A DNA stretch of 57,287 nucleotides from JAICMB01 sp035295125 (GCA_035295125.1 DATGJP010000004.1:1-57287), one strand, 5' to 3'; positions 32,937-43,783 are shown, numbered from the stretch's first letter. The notes: generated by a model from the letters alone, not told the origin. Translations and numbers: made by a program.

Positions 32937-34718
32937 CTGCGAGCCGTCTTTATCGCCGCCCTTGCGGCCTTAGGGTGTTCTCTGGCGCTGCAGCGCGCCG
33001 AAGCACAGCAATCATCGGGTAGTTTTCCCACTCACATTCCGCCAAAGCGCACCAGCCAGATTCGCGACGGCTTTGGCATCAACTCCGACCTTCCACGGGA
33101 CCCCTATCTGCCCTGGACCCGTTGGTGGTGGACACGCATGTTCGACGCCGGCGCCAGTTGGATCCGCATCGGACAATACGAGAACAGTTCCGATTGGACC
33201 AGTTGGGACTGGGTGGAGCGAAAACGCGGCGTTTTCTCGGTCCCTCCCGAGGTGGACGACTATGTCGATTCGCTCGTCGAAAACGGCGTTCAGGTGCAGG
33301 TCCAACTCCTCTACGGCAACCCGATGTACACCTCGCCATCGGGAAAGAAACCCGATGAAATCACGCCCGAGCCCGGCAGTTTTCACAACGACGACCGCAG
33401 CCTTTATTCCGTCTTCTGGCCGCCAAAAACGCCTGAACAGACCGAGGCTTTCCTGCGCTACGTGAAGTGGATGGTCAACCACTTCAAAGGACGCATTCAA
33501 TACTGGGCGCTCTGGAACGAACAGGACATCGGCTATTGGAACCCTTACGGAAACGCCGAGGATTATGGCCGCCTGCTCAAGGCCTATGCGCCCGCCGTTC
33601 ACCAGGCCGATCCCAACGCGAAGGTCATCTACGGTGGGCAGGCCGACCCTAAGCGCGACTTTGCAAAGACTGCCTTGGACGCTTGCCAATGCGCCTCGCA
33701 GATCGACGTCTTCGCCTATCACACATATCCGGGCTACGGTCAGAACTTGAACCCGGAATCCATGGACGCGGGCGCGTACGGCGAAGAGACGCCGGCGAAG
33801 CTCCGCGACCTCGTGCGCAATTATCCCGGCATTCGGAAAGACATCATCTTCTGGGACGACGAGTTCAACTCCATCCCATCCTGGAAAGGATCGGATGAAT
33901 CCGTGCAGTCAAAATACATACCGCGCGGCATGATCTACAATCTCGCCGCCGGCGTCAAGACTTTCGTCTGGCTACTGACCGCTGGTGTAGACGGCAACGA
34001 GTACGACGATTTCGGCTTCATTCACGGGTTGCGCAACCTGCCTGACGACTTTACGCCACGACCGGTCTTCCACGCCTATCAGAACACCAACGCGGTTTTC
34101 TCCGACACGAAACTCGATCCTGCAATTCAAATCGAAGCGAGCCAGGTTCCCGCGCTCCGCAGGCAGGGCAGCGCACCGCTCTTGCGGTATGGCTTTCGTT
34201 CCAAGTCCGGGAAAGGGATCGTGGCATACTGGATGGCCGCGCACAGCATTCCCGGCGATGTCTTCCCGCCGCTGGTGGTGACGCTCAAGCTGAAGAATTC
34301 CGGCATCACACATCCGGTCCTGATTGACGTGGTCTCCGGAGCCATCCGCGCGCTCGAGTGGAAAGCCGGCACCAAGGATACGCTGGAAGCTGTGCCGGTT
34401 CGCGACAGCGTGCTCGCCATTGCAGACCAGACCTATTTCGACTGGCCTGTCCTACCCGAAGCCCCAAGCGGTCTGACCCTCGCGAGCGCGGGAAACGAAG
34501 TACGCCTGCAGTGGGAAATGCATGGCGGAGACGCCCGGCGCGTCAAAATCGAGCGCCGCACCGGCAACTCCGGGCACTGGGAAACAATTGCAACCGAAAC
34601 CGTGACGCAAGCCTATACCGATACAAGCCCAACGCGTGGAGATGTGTCGTACCGCGTGCGAGCAGTCAACGACGCCGGCGATTCTGCGTTTTCAAACATT
34701 GCCCGCGTGCCGCGGTAG
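32937..34718 (+). CDS. Exported GH39-like glycoside hydrolase with fibronectin III domain (CTG start)
   Basis: 593 aa if begun at the CTG at 32937. That start follows AGGGGG by eight bases and gives a textbook signal peptide (RAVFIAALAALGCSLALQ...AEAQ); an in-frame stop lies at 32922 and no ATG, GTG or TTG intervenes. The first ATG (33138) would cut into the barrel. The TIM-barrel resembles clan GH-A xylosidases/glycosidases: acid/base E195 in WALWNEQD, candidate nucleophile E309 in FWDDEFNS. A fibronectin type III domain (about 500-590) ends the protein. It probably degrades plant or microbial glycans outside the cytoplasm. Confidence 0.82.
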   Translation: MRAVFIAALAALGCSLALQRAEAQQSSGSFPTHIPPKRTSQIRDGFGINSDLPRDPYLPWTRWWWTRMFDAGASWIRIGQYENSSDWTSWDWVERKRGVFSVPPEVDDYVDSLVENGVQVQVQLLYGNPMYTSPSGKKPDEITPEPGSFHNDDRSLYSVFWPPKTPEQTEAFLRYVKWMVNHFKGRIQYWALWNEQDIGYWNPYGNAEDYGRLLKAYAPAVHQADPNAKVIYGGQADPKRDFAKTALDACQCASQIDVFAYHTYPGYGQNLNPESMDAGAYGEETPAKLRDLVRNYPGIRKDIIFWDDEFNSIPSWKGSDESVQSKYIPRGMIYNLAAGVKTFVWLLTAGVDGNEYDDFGFIHGLRNLPDDFTPRPVFHAYQNTNAVFSDTKLDPAIQIEASQVPALRRQGSAPLLRYGFRSKSGKGIVAYWMAAHSIPGDVFPPLVVTLKLKNSGITHPVLIDVVSGAIRALEWKAGTKDTLEAVPVRDSVLAIADQTYFDWPVLPEAPSGLTLASAGNEVRLQWEMHGGDARRVKIERRTGNSGHWETIATETVTQAYTDTSPTRGDVSYRVRAVNDAGDSAFSNIARVPR

Positions 34719-34743
34719 GGCCTTACACAACGTCAACGAGAAC

Positions 34744-34765
34744 GCGCAGGCGAAACCGCCCGCGC
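34744..34765. repeat. Family-A hairpin between convergent genes
   Basis: GCGCAGGC...GCCCGCGC, one mismatch in the stem, followed by TACCTTTC. It lies between the glycosidase (+) and the DUF1326 gene (-). Confidence 0.7.
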
Positions 34766-34821
34766 TACCTTTCTGTGTGCCGTCTAGCCGCCTTGGTCAG
34801 AAGCCGCTAACTTCAACTCGA

Positions 34822-35505
34822 TTACTCTTCGTAATGGAACGTTCCGACAAACGATCCGCGATTCCCGGTGTAATTCCACACCGTGTTCAGACCTTTGCCG
34901 TTGTAATCGTTTGCAACAGTGTAAGCCGGCATCGCATGATCCACCTTCGTCAAAGGCTGATACCAAACCGCCTCGTTGTGGCAGATCTGGTCGTTTGTCG
35001 TCAGCGGCCGAGTCTCCAGCTTCGCCATCGGCCCGGCCTGCATCACGACCTTGCGCGAATGAATCGAGCCGTCCTGCGTCGAAAATGCGATGGGCTGATA
35101 CTCCACACGCACGACATCGGCGAGCAGGTTGCCGCCCATCTTCTGCGCGAAACTCTTCAGCGCAAGCCGCTGCTCGGCGTTCGCGGTCTCGTCGACGATC
35201 AGCACGGCTTTCACCGGGAAGACCGCATCCGAAACATCGCCAAGGGTGCTATTCGCGCGGATCACGCCCATGACGGAAAGCCCATCCAGGTTCACGCCCT
35301 GCCAGGTTCCCTTGTCGATCTTCCAGCCCATCACGGCGAGGTCGCCGGTCAGGCCGATTTCGGCATTTGCGAAGCACGGTCCGGTGTATACGTCCGCGGT
35401 ACGAGCTTCGATGTACTCGCCGCGAACCTGCGTTGACGGTAAGCTGCCGGCAAACACCGTCACAGCCAGGCAAAGAGGCGCCAAAGACAAGGTCATTCTT
35501 CGCAT
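34822..35505 (-). CDS. DUF1326 exported protein
   Basis: 227 aa with signal peptide (MRRMTLSLAPLCLAVTVFAG). The mature part begins VRGEYIEARTADVYTGPCFANAE, the hallmark opening of DUF1326, and continues with GWKIDKGTWQGVNLDGLSVMGVI and DETANAEQRLALKSFAQKMGG. Biochemical role unknown. TAGCCT lies six bases ahead of the ATG. Convergent with the glycosidase gene across a hairpin. Confidence 0.85.
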   Translation of the reverse strand: MRRMTLSLAPLCLAVTVFAGSLPSTQVRGEYIEARTADVYTGPCFANAEIGLTGDLAVMGWKIDKGTWQGVNLDGLSVMGVIRANSTLGDVSDAVFPVKAVLIVDETANAEQRLALKSFAQKMGGNLLADVVRVEYQPIAFSTQDGSIHSRKVVMQAGPMAKLETRPLTTNDQICHNEAVWYQPLTKVDHAMPAYTVANDYNGKGLNTVWNYTGNRGSFVGTFHYEE

Positions 35506-35743
35506 ATTTTCAGGCTAGCACAGGGCGGGATAAATCGGAGCAAAACAGTCCACAATTCGATCTGATGCGAGGCTGCGGAAGGGTGAAGCCTTGTTTTCAT
35601 CTACTTATGTGGATCGGTGGTCCAAGGCGAGAGACTGAATGCCTGTTCCGGCCTGCCGAATTCTAGCCGTCGCGGGGCGCAAAGAACCGGAGGCTCTGTA
35701 ATACTTTCCAGCGCAGGAGTATCCTTCGACTGGCCGCCCGTCC
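35506..35743. repeat. Gap holding a degenerate composite repeat tail
   Basis: No gene. At 35681-35709 AAAGAACCGGAGGCTCTGTA plus ATACTTTCC matches the tail of the composite repeat seen at 43885, 53753 and 56873. The hairpin part is poorly preserved (GGCCTGCC near 35650). Confidence 0.55.
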
Positions 35744-37720
35744 TTACCGCCCCACGGCCCGCAAACTCTCCCGCGCCTCCGCCGACCCCGGATCAATCCG
35801 CAGAGCCGCCGTAAACTGAGCCGCCGCCTCGTCCAACCGCCCCATATTCGCCAGTGCCTTCCCGAGATTCACATGCGTCCCAACATCATTCGGACGAAGT
35901 CGTAGCGCGATGTTAAACTGCTCAACCGCCTCCGCCAGCCGATCCTCGGAACCCAGCGCGGTCCCCAGGTTGTAATGTGCCTCCGCATCGTTGGGCCGCA
36001 GCCGCGCCGCCTCCGAGAACTGCGCCACAGCATCCGCCGCCCGCCCGGAGTTGGCCATGACCAAACCCAGCGAGAAATGAGCAGCAGCGTAATCCGGGTC
36101 GATGGCAAGCGCCACCTGCAATTCCCGAACACCTTCGTCGGTCTGTCCCTGATCGGCTAAAATCGCTCCCAATCCCGCGTGTGCGACAGCGTTGTCCGGC
36201 TGCAGTTTCAGCGCCGCCTGAAACTCCTGCGCCGCCTCTGCCGACCGGCCAAGCTTATCGTAGGCAGCGCCCAGATTCACATGCGCATCGACAAAATCCG
36301 GCTTCGCATGCAATGCGTCCTCGAGATGCTGAATCGCCTCGGCCGCGCGGCCCTCCACCAGCAGCGCTTCCCCGAGATCGTTTCGCGCATCGACGAAAAG
36401 CGGGCGGATGCGCACAGCTTCCTCAAAATCCCGCACGGCCTCAGAAACACGACCATCGGACCGCAGAGCGACCCCCAGATTTGTATAGGCGACGTAATTA
36501 TCCGTCGTTACGGCCAAAGCGTGCCGAAACAGCGTCTCGCTGTTACGCCAATATTGAAGCTGCACCGCGCTGACAACCATCCATGCAGCGCAGGCCGCTG
36601 CTGACACACCGATGATCGCAGCATTGCTCTTCGGCCAGCGCGCCGCCACCTCCGCGCCACCCCAAGCCAGCATGACCCCAATCCCAACCAGAGCAAGGTA
36701 GGTGTACCGGTCGGCCCGCGCCTGCTCACCGATCTGCACCCAACCGATCACCGGAACCAGCGTGACGAGGTACCACAACCATCCGACACCAAGGTAGGGA
36801 AACTGCTTGCGAAGCCGGAAGACCGCCCACGAAATCGCACCGATCACCACAAGCGCTCCCGCAAGGTTCCACCAGTCCACCTCGTGCGGGTAAGGATAAA
36901 AAACGGCGAGCCGTGCCGGCCAGATCATTCCCCCGAGATACGCCACGTACGATATAAATCCATTCGCGATTCGTGCACCGAACGGAACACTCTCCAACGA
37001 CAGCACCGCGCCGCCCCGCTGCTGCACGATATATGTGACGATCGAAGCCGCAACCGACAACGCCATCAATGGGATCTTGTCCAGGAGAAGCCGCCAGTTC
37101 CAGGCTCGACGTAGAGGCCAGACGTCCACGAGCAGAAGTACAAGCGGCAAAGTGACCACCATAGGCTTCGACATCAGCCCGAGCGCGAACGCCGCTGCGA
37201 CGAACAGATACCTCACGACACCGGGCCCCTCGACAAACAGAACGTACAGCCACAACGTCAGGAACCAGAACAACCCGCTCAGCACGTCCTTCCGTTCCGC
37301 GATCCAGGCCACCGACTCCACGTGCAACGGATGCAACGCGAATAAGACGGCCACGAACGCGCTACGCCATCGGGCCCCTGTCGCGCGCCAAAAAAAGGCG
37401 TAAACCAGCAGCGCCGTGATCCCATGCAGCAACACATTGATCACGTGCTGCGGCCCGCTTTGCGGCCCGAACATCTGGAAATCAGTCATGTGCGACAGCC
37501 ACGTGACCGGAATCCAGTTCGCCGCATGAGCCGATGTGAACGCCCAACGCGCACCGTCAATGGTCAATCCGGCGCGAACGTGCGGATTCGCCGTCGTGTA
37601 ATCGGGGTCGTCGAAGTTTACATAGTCGAATCCGCGTACGGGGCTATAGACCGCTACTGTCGCGGTCAGCAGGAGCGCGCCGATGACAAGTGATGTGCGC
37701 AGGAAACCATGAAAGCACAT
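35744..37720 (-). CDS. TMTC-like membrane protein with C-terminal TPR array
   Basis: 658 aa. About ten membrane helices in the first 400 residues with the motifs of the bacterial TMTC/O-mannosyltransferase-like group: FDYVNFDDPDYTTANPHV near the N-terminus and HPLHVESVAWIAERKDVLSG in the next loop. From about 405 to the end run seven TPRs (AYTNLGVALRSDGRVSEAVRDFEEAVRIRP and successors). Members are suspected glycosyltransferases using lipid-linked sugars, but for bacterial forms this is mostly inference. It is divergent from RNase J, with 37 bases between the two starts. Confidence 0.87.
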   Translation of the reverse strand: MCFHGFLRTSLVIGALLLTATVAVYSPVRGFDYVNFDDPDYTTANPHVRAGLTIDGARWAFTSAHAANWIPVTWLSHMTDFQMFGPQSGPQHVINVLLHGITALLVYAFFWRATGARWRSAFVAVLFALHPLHVESVAWIAERKDVLSGLFWFLTLWLYVLFVEGPGVVRYLFVAAAFALGLMSKPMVVTLPLVLLLVDVWPLRRAWNWRLLLDKIPLMALSVAASIVTYIVQQRGGAVLSLESVPFGARIANGFISYVAYLGGMIWPARLAVFYPYPHEVDWWNLAGALVVIGAISWAVFRLRKQFPYLGVGWLWYLVTLVPVIGWVQIGEQARADRYTYLALVGIGVMLAWGGAEVAARWPKSNAAIIGVSAAACAAWMVVSAVQLQYWRNSETLFRHALAVTTDNYVAYTNLGVALRSDGRVSEAVRDFEEAVRIRPLFVDARNDLGEALLVEGRAAEAIQHLEDALHAKPDFVDAHVNLGAAYDKLGRSAEAAQEFQAALKLQPDNAVAHAGLGAILADQGQTDEGVRELQVALAIDPDYAAAHFSLGLVMANSGRAADAVAQFSEAARLRPNDAEAHYNLGTALGSEDRLAEAVEQFNIALRLRPNDVGTHVNLGKALANMGRLDEAAAQFTAALRIDPGSAEARESLRAVGR

Positions 37721-37757
37721 TCTTGTTCAGACCGGCCGGAGCGAAAGGGTACGATAA

Positions 37758-39434
<1,677 letters not shown>

Positions 39435-39435
39435 G

Positions 39436-40749
39436 CTGCCGAGGATTGAAGACGCTTCCGGCTTCTGGGGAGAAGCCGACGAGATTTTCACACCTGTCTC
39501 GATTGCCGAAGTCTCCGACATTCTGAAGCGCGCCTCCAGTGGCAATGTGCCCCTGACGGTCGCCGGAGCCGGTACCGGCTTAACAGGCGGCCGCGTCGCC
39601 GAGGGCGGTTGGGTGATCTCGCTGGACCGCTTGCGGCGTCTCGAAATCGAAACCGGATATGCCATTGCCGGCGCGGGTCTGGGCTTGAATGAACTACAAG
39701 CTGCCGCTGCGCGAACGCATCAATTCTATGCTCCCGATCCAACCGAGCAGACCGCCAGCGTCGGAGGCAGCATTGCGACCAACGCCAGCGGCTCGCGCAG
39801 TTTCCGTTTCGGCAGCACTCGCCGCCATGTCCTTGGTCTCACCGTTGCCTTAATCGACGGAAGCATCACCGAGTACGAACGCGGCCAGGAAATCGACTTT
39901 GCCGTCGCGGAAATCCCCCTGTCGCCCGCCAACAAGAATACCGCCGGCTACCAGCTTCGGCCCCGCATGGACTGGATCGACCTGTTCGTTGGCTCCGAAG
40001 GCACGCTCGGTGTGATCCTCGAAGCGCGTCTCCGCCTGTTGCCCGCGCCTGATGAGTTGCTATCCGGCGTGATCTTCTTTCGCGGCGACGACCAGTGCCT
40101 TGACGCGGTCGACGCACTCCGTGCCGTGCCGGGCCTGCGCATGATCGAATACTTCGACGCAAAATCCCTGGCCCTTCTCGGAACGCGCTATTCCGAAGTG
40201 CCGGGCCACGCCCGCGCCGCGGTCCTTATCGAGCAGGAGGGAATGGACACCGAAGCCTGGGATCACCTCGCCGGCGACGATAGCTGGTTCGCGTTGTCCG
40301 ACGCCGACCGCGAGCGTTTCCGCCAGTTCCGGCACGCGCTGCCCGAGATGGTGAACGACATCATGCGCCGCCGCGGCTTCCTGAAACTAGGCTCCGATTA
40401 CGCCGTCCCCGTTGCCCGCAGCCGCGAAATGCTGCGCTATTATCACGACCGGCTCAGCGATCTCGACTACGTCATCTTCGGGCATATCGGCGACGCCCAC
40501 GTACACGTCAACATCCTGCCTCAGTCCGACGCGGAGTTCGCCGCTGGTAAGGATCTTATGCTCGACTTCGCCGGCAAGGCCGTCGAACTGGGCGGGACGG
40601 TCTCCGCCGAGCACGGGCTGGGAAAACGCAAAGCCCACCTATTGGCCCTCCAGTACACCGCGCGCCAGATCGAAGCAATGAGAGCCGTGAAGAGACGACT
40701 GGACCCAAACTGGCTCCTCGGCCGAGGCAACCTCTTTCCCCCTCAGTAA
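39436..40749 (+). CDS. FAD-linked oxidase, GlcD / D-lactate dehydrogenase type (CTG start)
   Basis: 437 aa if started at the CTG one base after the RNase J stop, set by GGAGGT. The FAD-binding-4 domain needs the segment TPVSIAEVSDILKRASSG..PLTVAGAGTG, which lies upstream of the first standard start (GTG 39547), so a later start would destroy the fold. Further FAD contacts: PDPTEQTASVGGSIATNASG, and GSEGTLGVI. The C-terminal FAD-oxidase domain ends AEHGLGKRKAHLL and KRRLDPNWLLGRGNLF. It should oxidise a 2-hydroxy acid such as glycolate or lactate; substrate not determined. Confidence 0.87.
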   Translation: MPRIEDASGFWGEADEIFTPVSIAEVSDILKRASSGNVPLTVAGAGTGLTGGRVAEGGWVISLDRLRRLEIETGYAIAGAGLGLNELQAAAARTHQFYAPDPTEQTASVGGSIATNASGSRSFRFGSTRRHVLGLTVALIDGSITEYERGQEIDFAVAEIPLSPANKNTAGYQLRPRMDWIDLFVGSEGTLGVILEARLRLLPAPDELLSGVIFFRGDDQCLDAVDALRAVPGLRMIEYFDAKSLALLGTRYSEVPGHARAAVLIEQEGMDTEAWDHLAGDDSWFALSDADRERFRQFRHALPEMVNDIMRRRGFLKLGSDYAVPVARSREMLRYYHDRLSDLDYVIFGHIGDAHVHVNILPQSDAEFAAGKDLMLDFAGKAVELGGTVSAEHGLGKRKAHLLALQYTARQIEAMRAVKRRLDPNWLLGRGNLFPPQ

Positions 40750-40750
40750 T

Positions 40751-40767
40751 GCAGGCTGATAACCTGC
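40751..40767. repeat. GCAGG/CCTGC hairpin after the FAD oxidase
   Basis: GCAGG-CTGATAA-CCTGC directly follows the stop codon and faces the small minus-strand gene, again at a convergent junction. Confidence 0.5.
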
Positions 40768-40808
40768 GCGCTAATTGGTCGTCGGCGCATTCCAGGAACT
40801 TGTTATCC

Positions 40809-41030
40809 TCAGCGTCCTTGGTAACGTGAAGCGCCCGTACTGGATTGATGTGACGAGCGGGATTTCGAATGAGCTGGAGTAATTGTCGACCGTTCGGATT
40901 TGACCACGCGCTCAATCTGACGCTGTGTAAGGTTGTCCGTGCCGTTACGGCGCGATTCCTCATCAATGATACGAAGGACTTCCGGCTCGGGAGCGGCGAG
41001 GCGAACATATTCGCGAATGCTCAGCGGCAC
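40809..41030 (-). CDS. Small antitoxin-like protein, possibly degraded at the C-terminus
   Basis: 73 aa from a GTG. The first 48 residues look like a real small domain: PLSIREYVRLAAPEPEVLRI, DEESRRNGTDNLTQRQIERVV, resembling short antitoxin-like proteins that accompany PIN toxins. The last 25 residues are low-quality Ser/Arg sequence, as if the frame had shifted after VVKSER. No toxin gene adjoins. The surrounding 420-base gap (40750-41168) holds no other gene. Family assignment is tentative. Confidence 0.45.
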   Translation of the reverse strand: MPLSIREYVRLAAPEPEVLRIIDEESRRNGTDNLTQRQIERVVKSERSTITPAHSKSRSSHQSSTGASRYQGR

Positions 41031-41168
41031 CGCTCGGGTGTGCCGCGTTTCTCGATGATGAATGATCGCCGCTCATCCTACCCGCGCTGTAACAACTTTC
41101 CAAGATTCGCACGTGCGCGCTGGCGTCTCGCATTACAATCTCCCTTGAGAGGCTAATAGCTCAGTCCG

Positions 41169-42077
41169 ATGCGCTCATCACTGCCCTCTGACCAGCCGTT
41201 TCATCTGGTCATCCCCACCGGCACGAAGGTCCTGACTCGATCCAGCGGCCGCGTCGGCGTGGTTACACACACACCCGCATCACCCGACCATACTTATCGC
41301 GTCCGCTTCCCCGAGGGTTCCGAACAAACCTTCACCCGCGCCGACCTCACCATCTTCAAGCACGCCCAATCCGAGATCCCCGGCGCGCCGGATTCAAGCG
41401 ATCTCTACCGCTATGTCATATACCGCTGCATTGTCGGCTCGACCGCCTACGGCCTGAGCCACGAAGATTCCGACGTCGATCGCCGCGGATTCTATCTTCC
41501 GCCCGCCGACGTACACTGGGCGCTCGCCAGCGTTCCCGAACAGCTCGAAAGCGAACACGAAGAAGTCTACTGGGAAATCGAGAAATTCATCCGATTGGCT
41601 CTGAAGGCCAACCCTAACGTACTGGAGTGCCTCTACTCCCCGCTCGTGGAAACTTGCACGCCGCTGGCCCGGGAACTCATCGGCATCCGGCACATCTTCC
41701 TTTCTCAACACGTCCACCAAACCTACAACGCCTACGTGCTCTCACAATTCAAGAAGCTCGAACAGGACCTCCGCAGTCATGGACAGATTCGCTGGAAACA
41801 CGTGATGCACCTGATCCGTCTGCTCCTTTCGGGCGTCGAGGTGCTGCGGCACGGATTCGTGCCCCTGCGCGTTGACGAGTATCGCGACCGGCTACTCGCC
41901 ATTCGACGCGGAGAGGTGCCCTGGCTCGACGTAGAACAATGGCGCCTTGCCCTTCATCACGAACTCGACGACGCCCTGAACGCCACCAAACTTCCCGAAT
42001 ACCCGGATTACGAGCAAGCCAACTCCTTCCTGGTCCATGCCCGCCGAGTCGCATCCAGCCCGGAGTACGCTCCATGA
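41169..42077 (+). CDS. Nucleotidyltransferase of the RlaP/YcgL (PF10127) type with N-terminal barrel
   Basis: 302 aa. Residues about 10-65 form a small beta-rich module (LVIPTGTKVLTRSSGRVGVV...YRVRFPEGSEQTFTRADL) like an SH3/KOW barrel. The nucleotidyltransferase domain follows: GS motif G90-S91 in VGSTAYGL and metal ligands D100/D102/D104 in EDSDVDRRG, then a helical region (YSPLVETCTPLARELI, WKHVMHLIRLLLSG). Relatives include RlaP of RNA-repair operons and unassigned nucleotidyltransferases. It overlaps the next, paralogous gene by ATGA. No RNA ligase or RtcB is nearby, so the substrate is open. Confidence 0.83.
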   Translation: MRSSLPSDQPFHLVIPTGTKVLTRSSGRVGVVTHTPASPDHTYRVRFPEGSEQTFTRADLTIFKHAQSEIPGAPDSSDLYRYVIYRCIVGSTAYGLSHEDSDVDRRGFYLPPADVHWALASVPEQLESEHEEVYWEIEKFIRLALKANPNVLECLYSPLVETCTPLARELIGIRHIFLSQHVHQTYNAYVLSQFKKLEQDLRSHGQIRWKHVMHLIRLLLSGVEVLRHGFVPLRVDEYRDRLLAIRRGEVPWLDVEQWRLALHHELDDALNATKLPEYPDYEQANSFLVHARRVASSPEYAP

Positions 42078-42820
42078 TCCACATGGACCTGCTGCGCGAC
42101 GAAGCCGCACGCCACCCTTATTCGTTACTGTTCGCCACCGTCAGCGGAGCACACCTGTACGGCTTCCCTTCCCCCGATTCCGACTACGATTTGCGCGGCG
42201 TCCATATTCTGCCTGCTAGAGAAGCCGTCGGCCTGCTCCCCAAACGAGACACCATCGAATTCTCCGGCCTGCGAAACGGCATCGAAATGGACCTCGTGAC
42301 TCACGACGTCCTCAAGTTCTTCACCATGCTGTTGAAGCGCAACGGCTACGTCCTGGAACAGCTCTATTCGCCGCTCATCGTTCACACCACGCCGGAGCAC
42401 GACGAGCTGAAACAAATCGCGCACGGTTGCGTGACACGCCATCATAGCCACCATTACCTGGGTTTCGCCGCCACGCAATGGGACCTGCTGCTGAAAGACG
42501 ATCCACCTCGTGTGAAGCCGCTGCTCTACGTCTATCGCGTCATTCTTACCGGTATCCACCTCATGCGAACGGGTCGAATTGAGGCCAACCTGCCACGCCT
42601 GAATGACGAATTCAAGTTGCCCTACATCCCTGAACTCGTAGCCCGCAAGATCAGCGGCTCGGAAAAGGGAACCCTCAACGCCCCCGAACTCGGCTTCCAT
42701 CAAGCGGAGTACAGCCGGCTTCTCGGCGAACTGGAAACTGCGGCGGCTGAAACGGACCTGCCGGCCGAACCGGCCTGCCGTGGCGGGTTGAACGACCTGC
42801 TAATCAGAATCCGCCTCTAA
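42074..42820 (+). CDS. Second PF10127-type nucleotidyltransferase
   Basis: 248 aa from the ATG inside the end of the preceding gene. Same core as its neighbour: SGAHLYGF then P-D35-S-D37-Y-D39-LRGVH, and YSPLIVHTTPEHDELKQIAHG with a helical C-terminus. The serine of the GS motif is replaced by Ala (G25-A26), while the acidic residues are intact. It lacks the N-terminal barrel. The pair probably makes a heteromeric or sequential enzyme; the target (RNA, protein or small molecule) cannot be read from sequence. Confidence 0.83.
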   Translation: MIHMDLLRDEAARHPYSLLFATVSGAHLYGFPSPDSDYDLRGVHILPAREAVGLLPKRDTIEFSGLRNGIEMDLVTHDVLKFFTMLLKRNGYVLEQLYSPLIVHTTPEHDELKQIAHGCVTRHHSHHYLGFAATQWDLLLKDDPPRVKPLLYVYRVILTGIHLMRTGRIEANLPRLNDEFKLPYIPELVARKISGSEKGTLNAPELGFHQAEYSRLLGELETAAAETDLPAEPACRGGLNDLLIRIRL

Positions 42821-42928
42821 AAGCTTTGTTTTCACTGCAAAAAGTGATAAGGTAATTTCATATCAAACAACTTTGATGGATAACGTCGCTGCAGGGCCAG
42901 TGCAGTTTCGTCGCGGGAGGGGTGAACC
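42821..42928. other. AT-rich gap before the WcbI gene
   Basis: 108 bases, clearly richer in A/T than the surroundings (TGATAAGGTAATTTCATATC). It may contain the promoter of the WcbI gene. No other feature seen. Confidence 0.4.
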
Positions 42929-43783
42929 GTGAGCGGGAAACCCGCGATCATTTTCTACGGCAATTGTCAGGCTCGGCACCTGTGCCGGGTCCTGAGTCAG
43001 GTCGCATCGGTAGCGGAACGGTTCGAACTCGCTGCCTTCGAGTTCACACCTGATCCCGTGACCGGTCAGTATTCCTGTCCTGATCCCGACCTTCTGTCGC
43101 GATGCGAATGGATGTATTTCAATCTGCCGGACGCCCAGACGCTACCGGACTATGTTCGCCAGTTCATCAGCGATCGGCGTGCATTGCGTTTCCCGGTGAG
43201 CCTTTGCCCGCCCCTGTGGCCGCAGCACATCACCACCATCCGCGCCGAGCCCGGGTTTCCTTGGGGACGCTTTCCCTATGGCGATATCGTCCTGCTCGAC
43301 CTCATCGAAAAGGACTTCAACGACGACCGCGTCCTCGAAAAGTACCTGCGGATGGACTTCGCCGCCAGGTATCCCTTGCAGCGCTCCGCCGAACTCTGGA
43401 AATATCAGCTCGACCGCTTCGACGGGGTGTCGGACGTGAAGATATCGAAGTTTGCCTGGGCCCAGCTCAAACATCGGCGCCTGTTCTGGACCATATACCA
43501 CGCCACAAACGAGATCTTCGGCTACATCCTGAGAGAGCTACTCGGCAGGACCATCGGCGACGCTCCCGAAGACGAGCTGGCGCCTGCTCTCCGCGCTATT
43601 GAGCTCGACGACGAGGTAACGCCCATTCATCCAAGCGTCGCGCGACATTTCAAACTGGAGTGGTTCACCGACGATCTCCTGTTCAAGTCGTCAGACGGAC
43701 CGCTTCCGATGAAGGAATGGTACGCTGCCTACCTGCGATATATCCGCTCGCAACAACTCGTAGCCCGCGCAGCGTCAGCCTGA
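42929..43783 (+). CDS. WcbI-family putative acetyltransferase
   Basis: 284 aa from a GTG with a GGGAGGGG site upstream. The N-terminus AIIFYGNCQARHLCRVL is the WcbI signature (catalytic-type Cys in GNCQA), and FPYGDIVLLDLIEKDFND and HPSVARHFKLEWF fit the family. In Burkholderia, WcbI takes part in capsular polysaccharide synthesis and binds CoA. No other capsule genes lie here, so the role may be sugar or lipid acylation. It may share the transcript with the nucleotidyltransferase pair, although a 108-base gap separates them. Confidence 0.8.
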   Translation: MSGKPAIIFYGNCQARHLCRVLSQVASVAERFELAAFEFTPDPVTGQYSCPDPDLLSRCEWMYFNLPDAQTLPDYVRQFISDRRALRFPVSLCPPLWPQHITTIRAEPGFPWGRFPYGDIVLLDLIEKDFNDDRVLEKYLRMDFAARYPLQRSAELWKYQLDRFDGVSDVKISKFAWAQLKHRRLFWTIYHATNEIFGYILRELLGRTIGDAPEDELAPALRAIELDDEVTPIHPSVARHFKLEWFTDDLLFKSSDGPLPMKEWYAAYLRYIRSQQLVARAASA

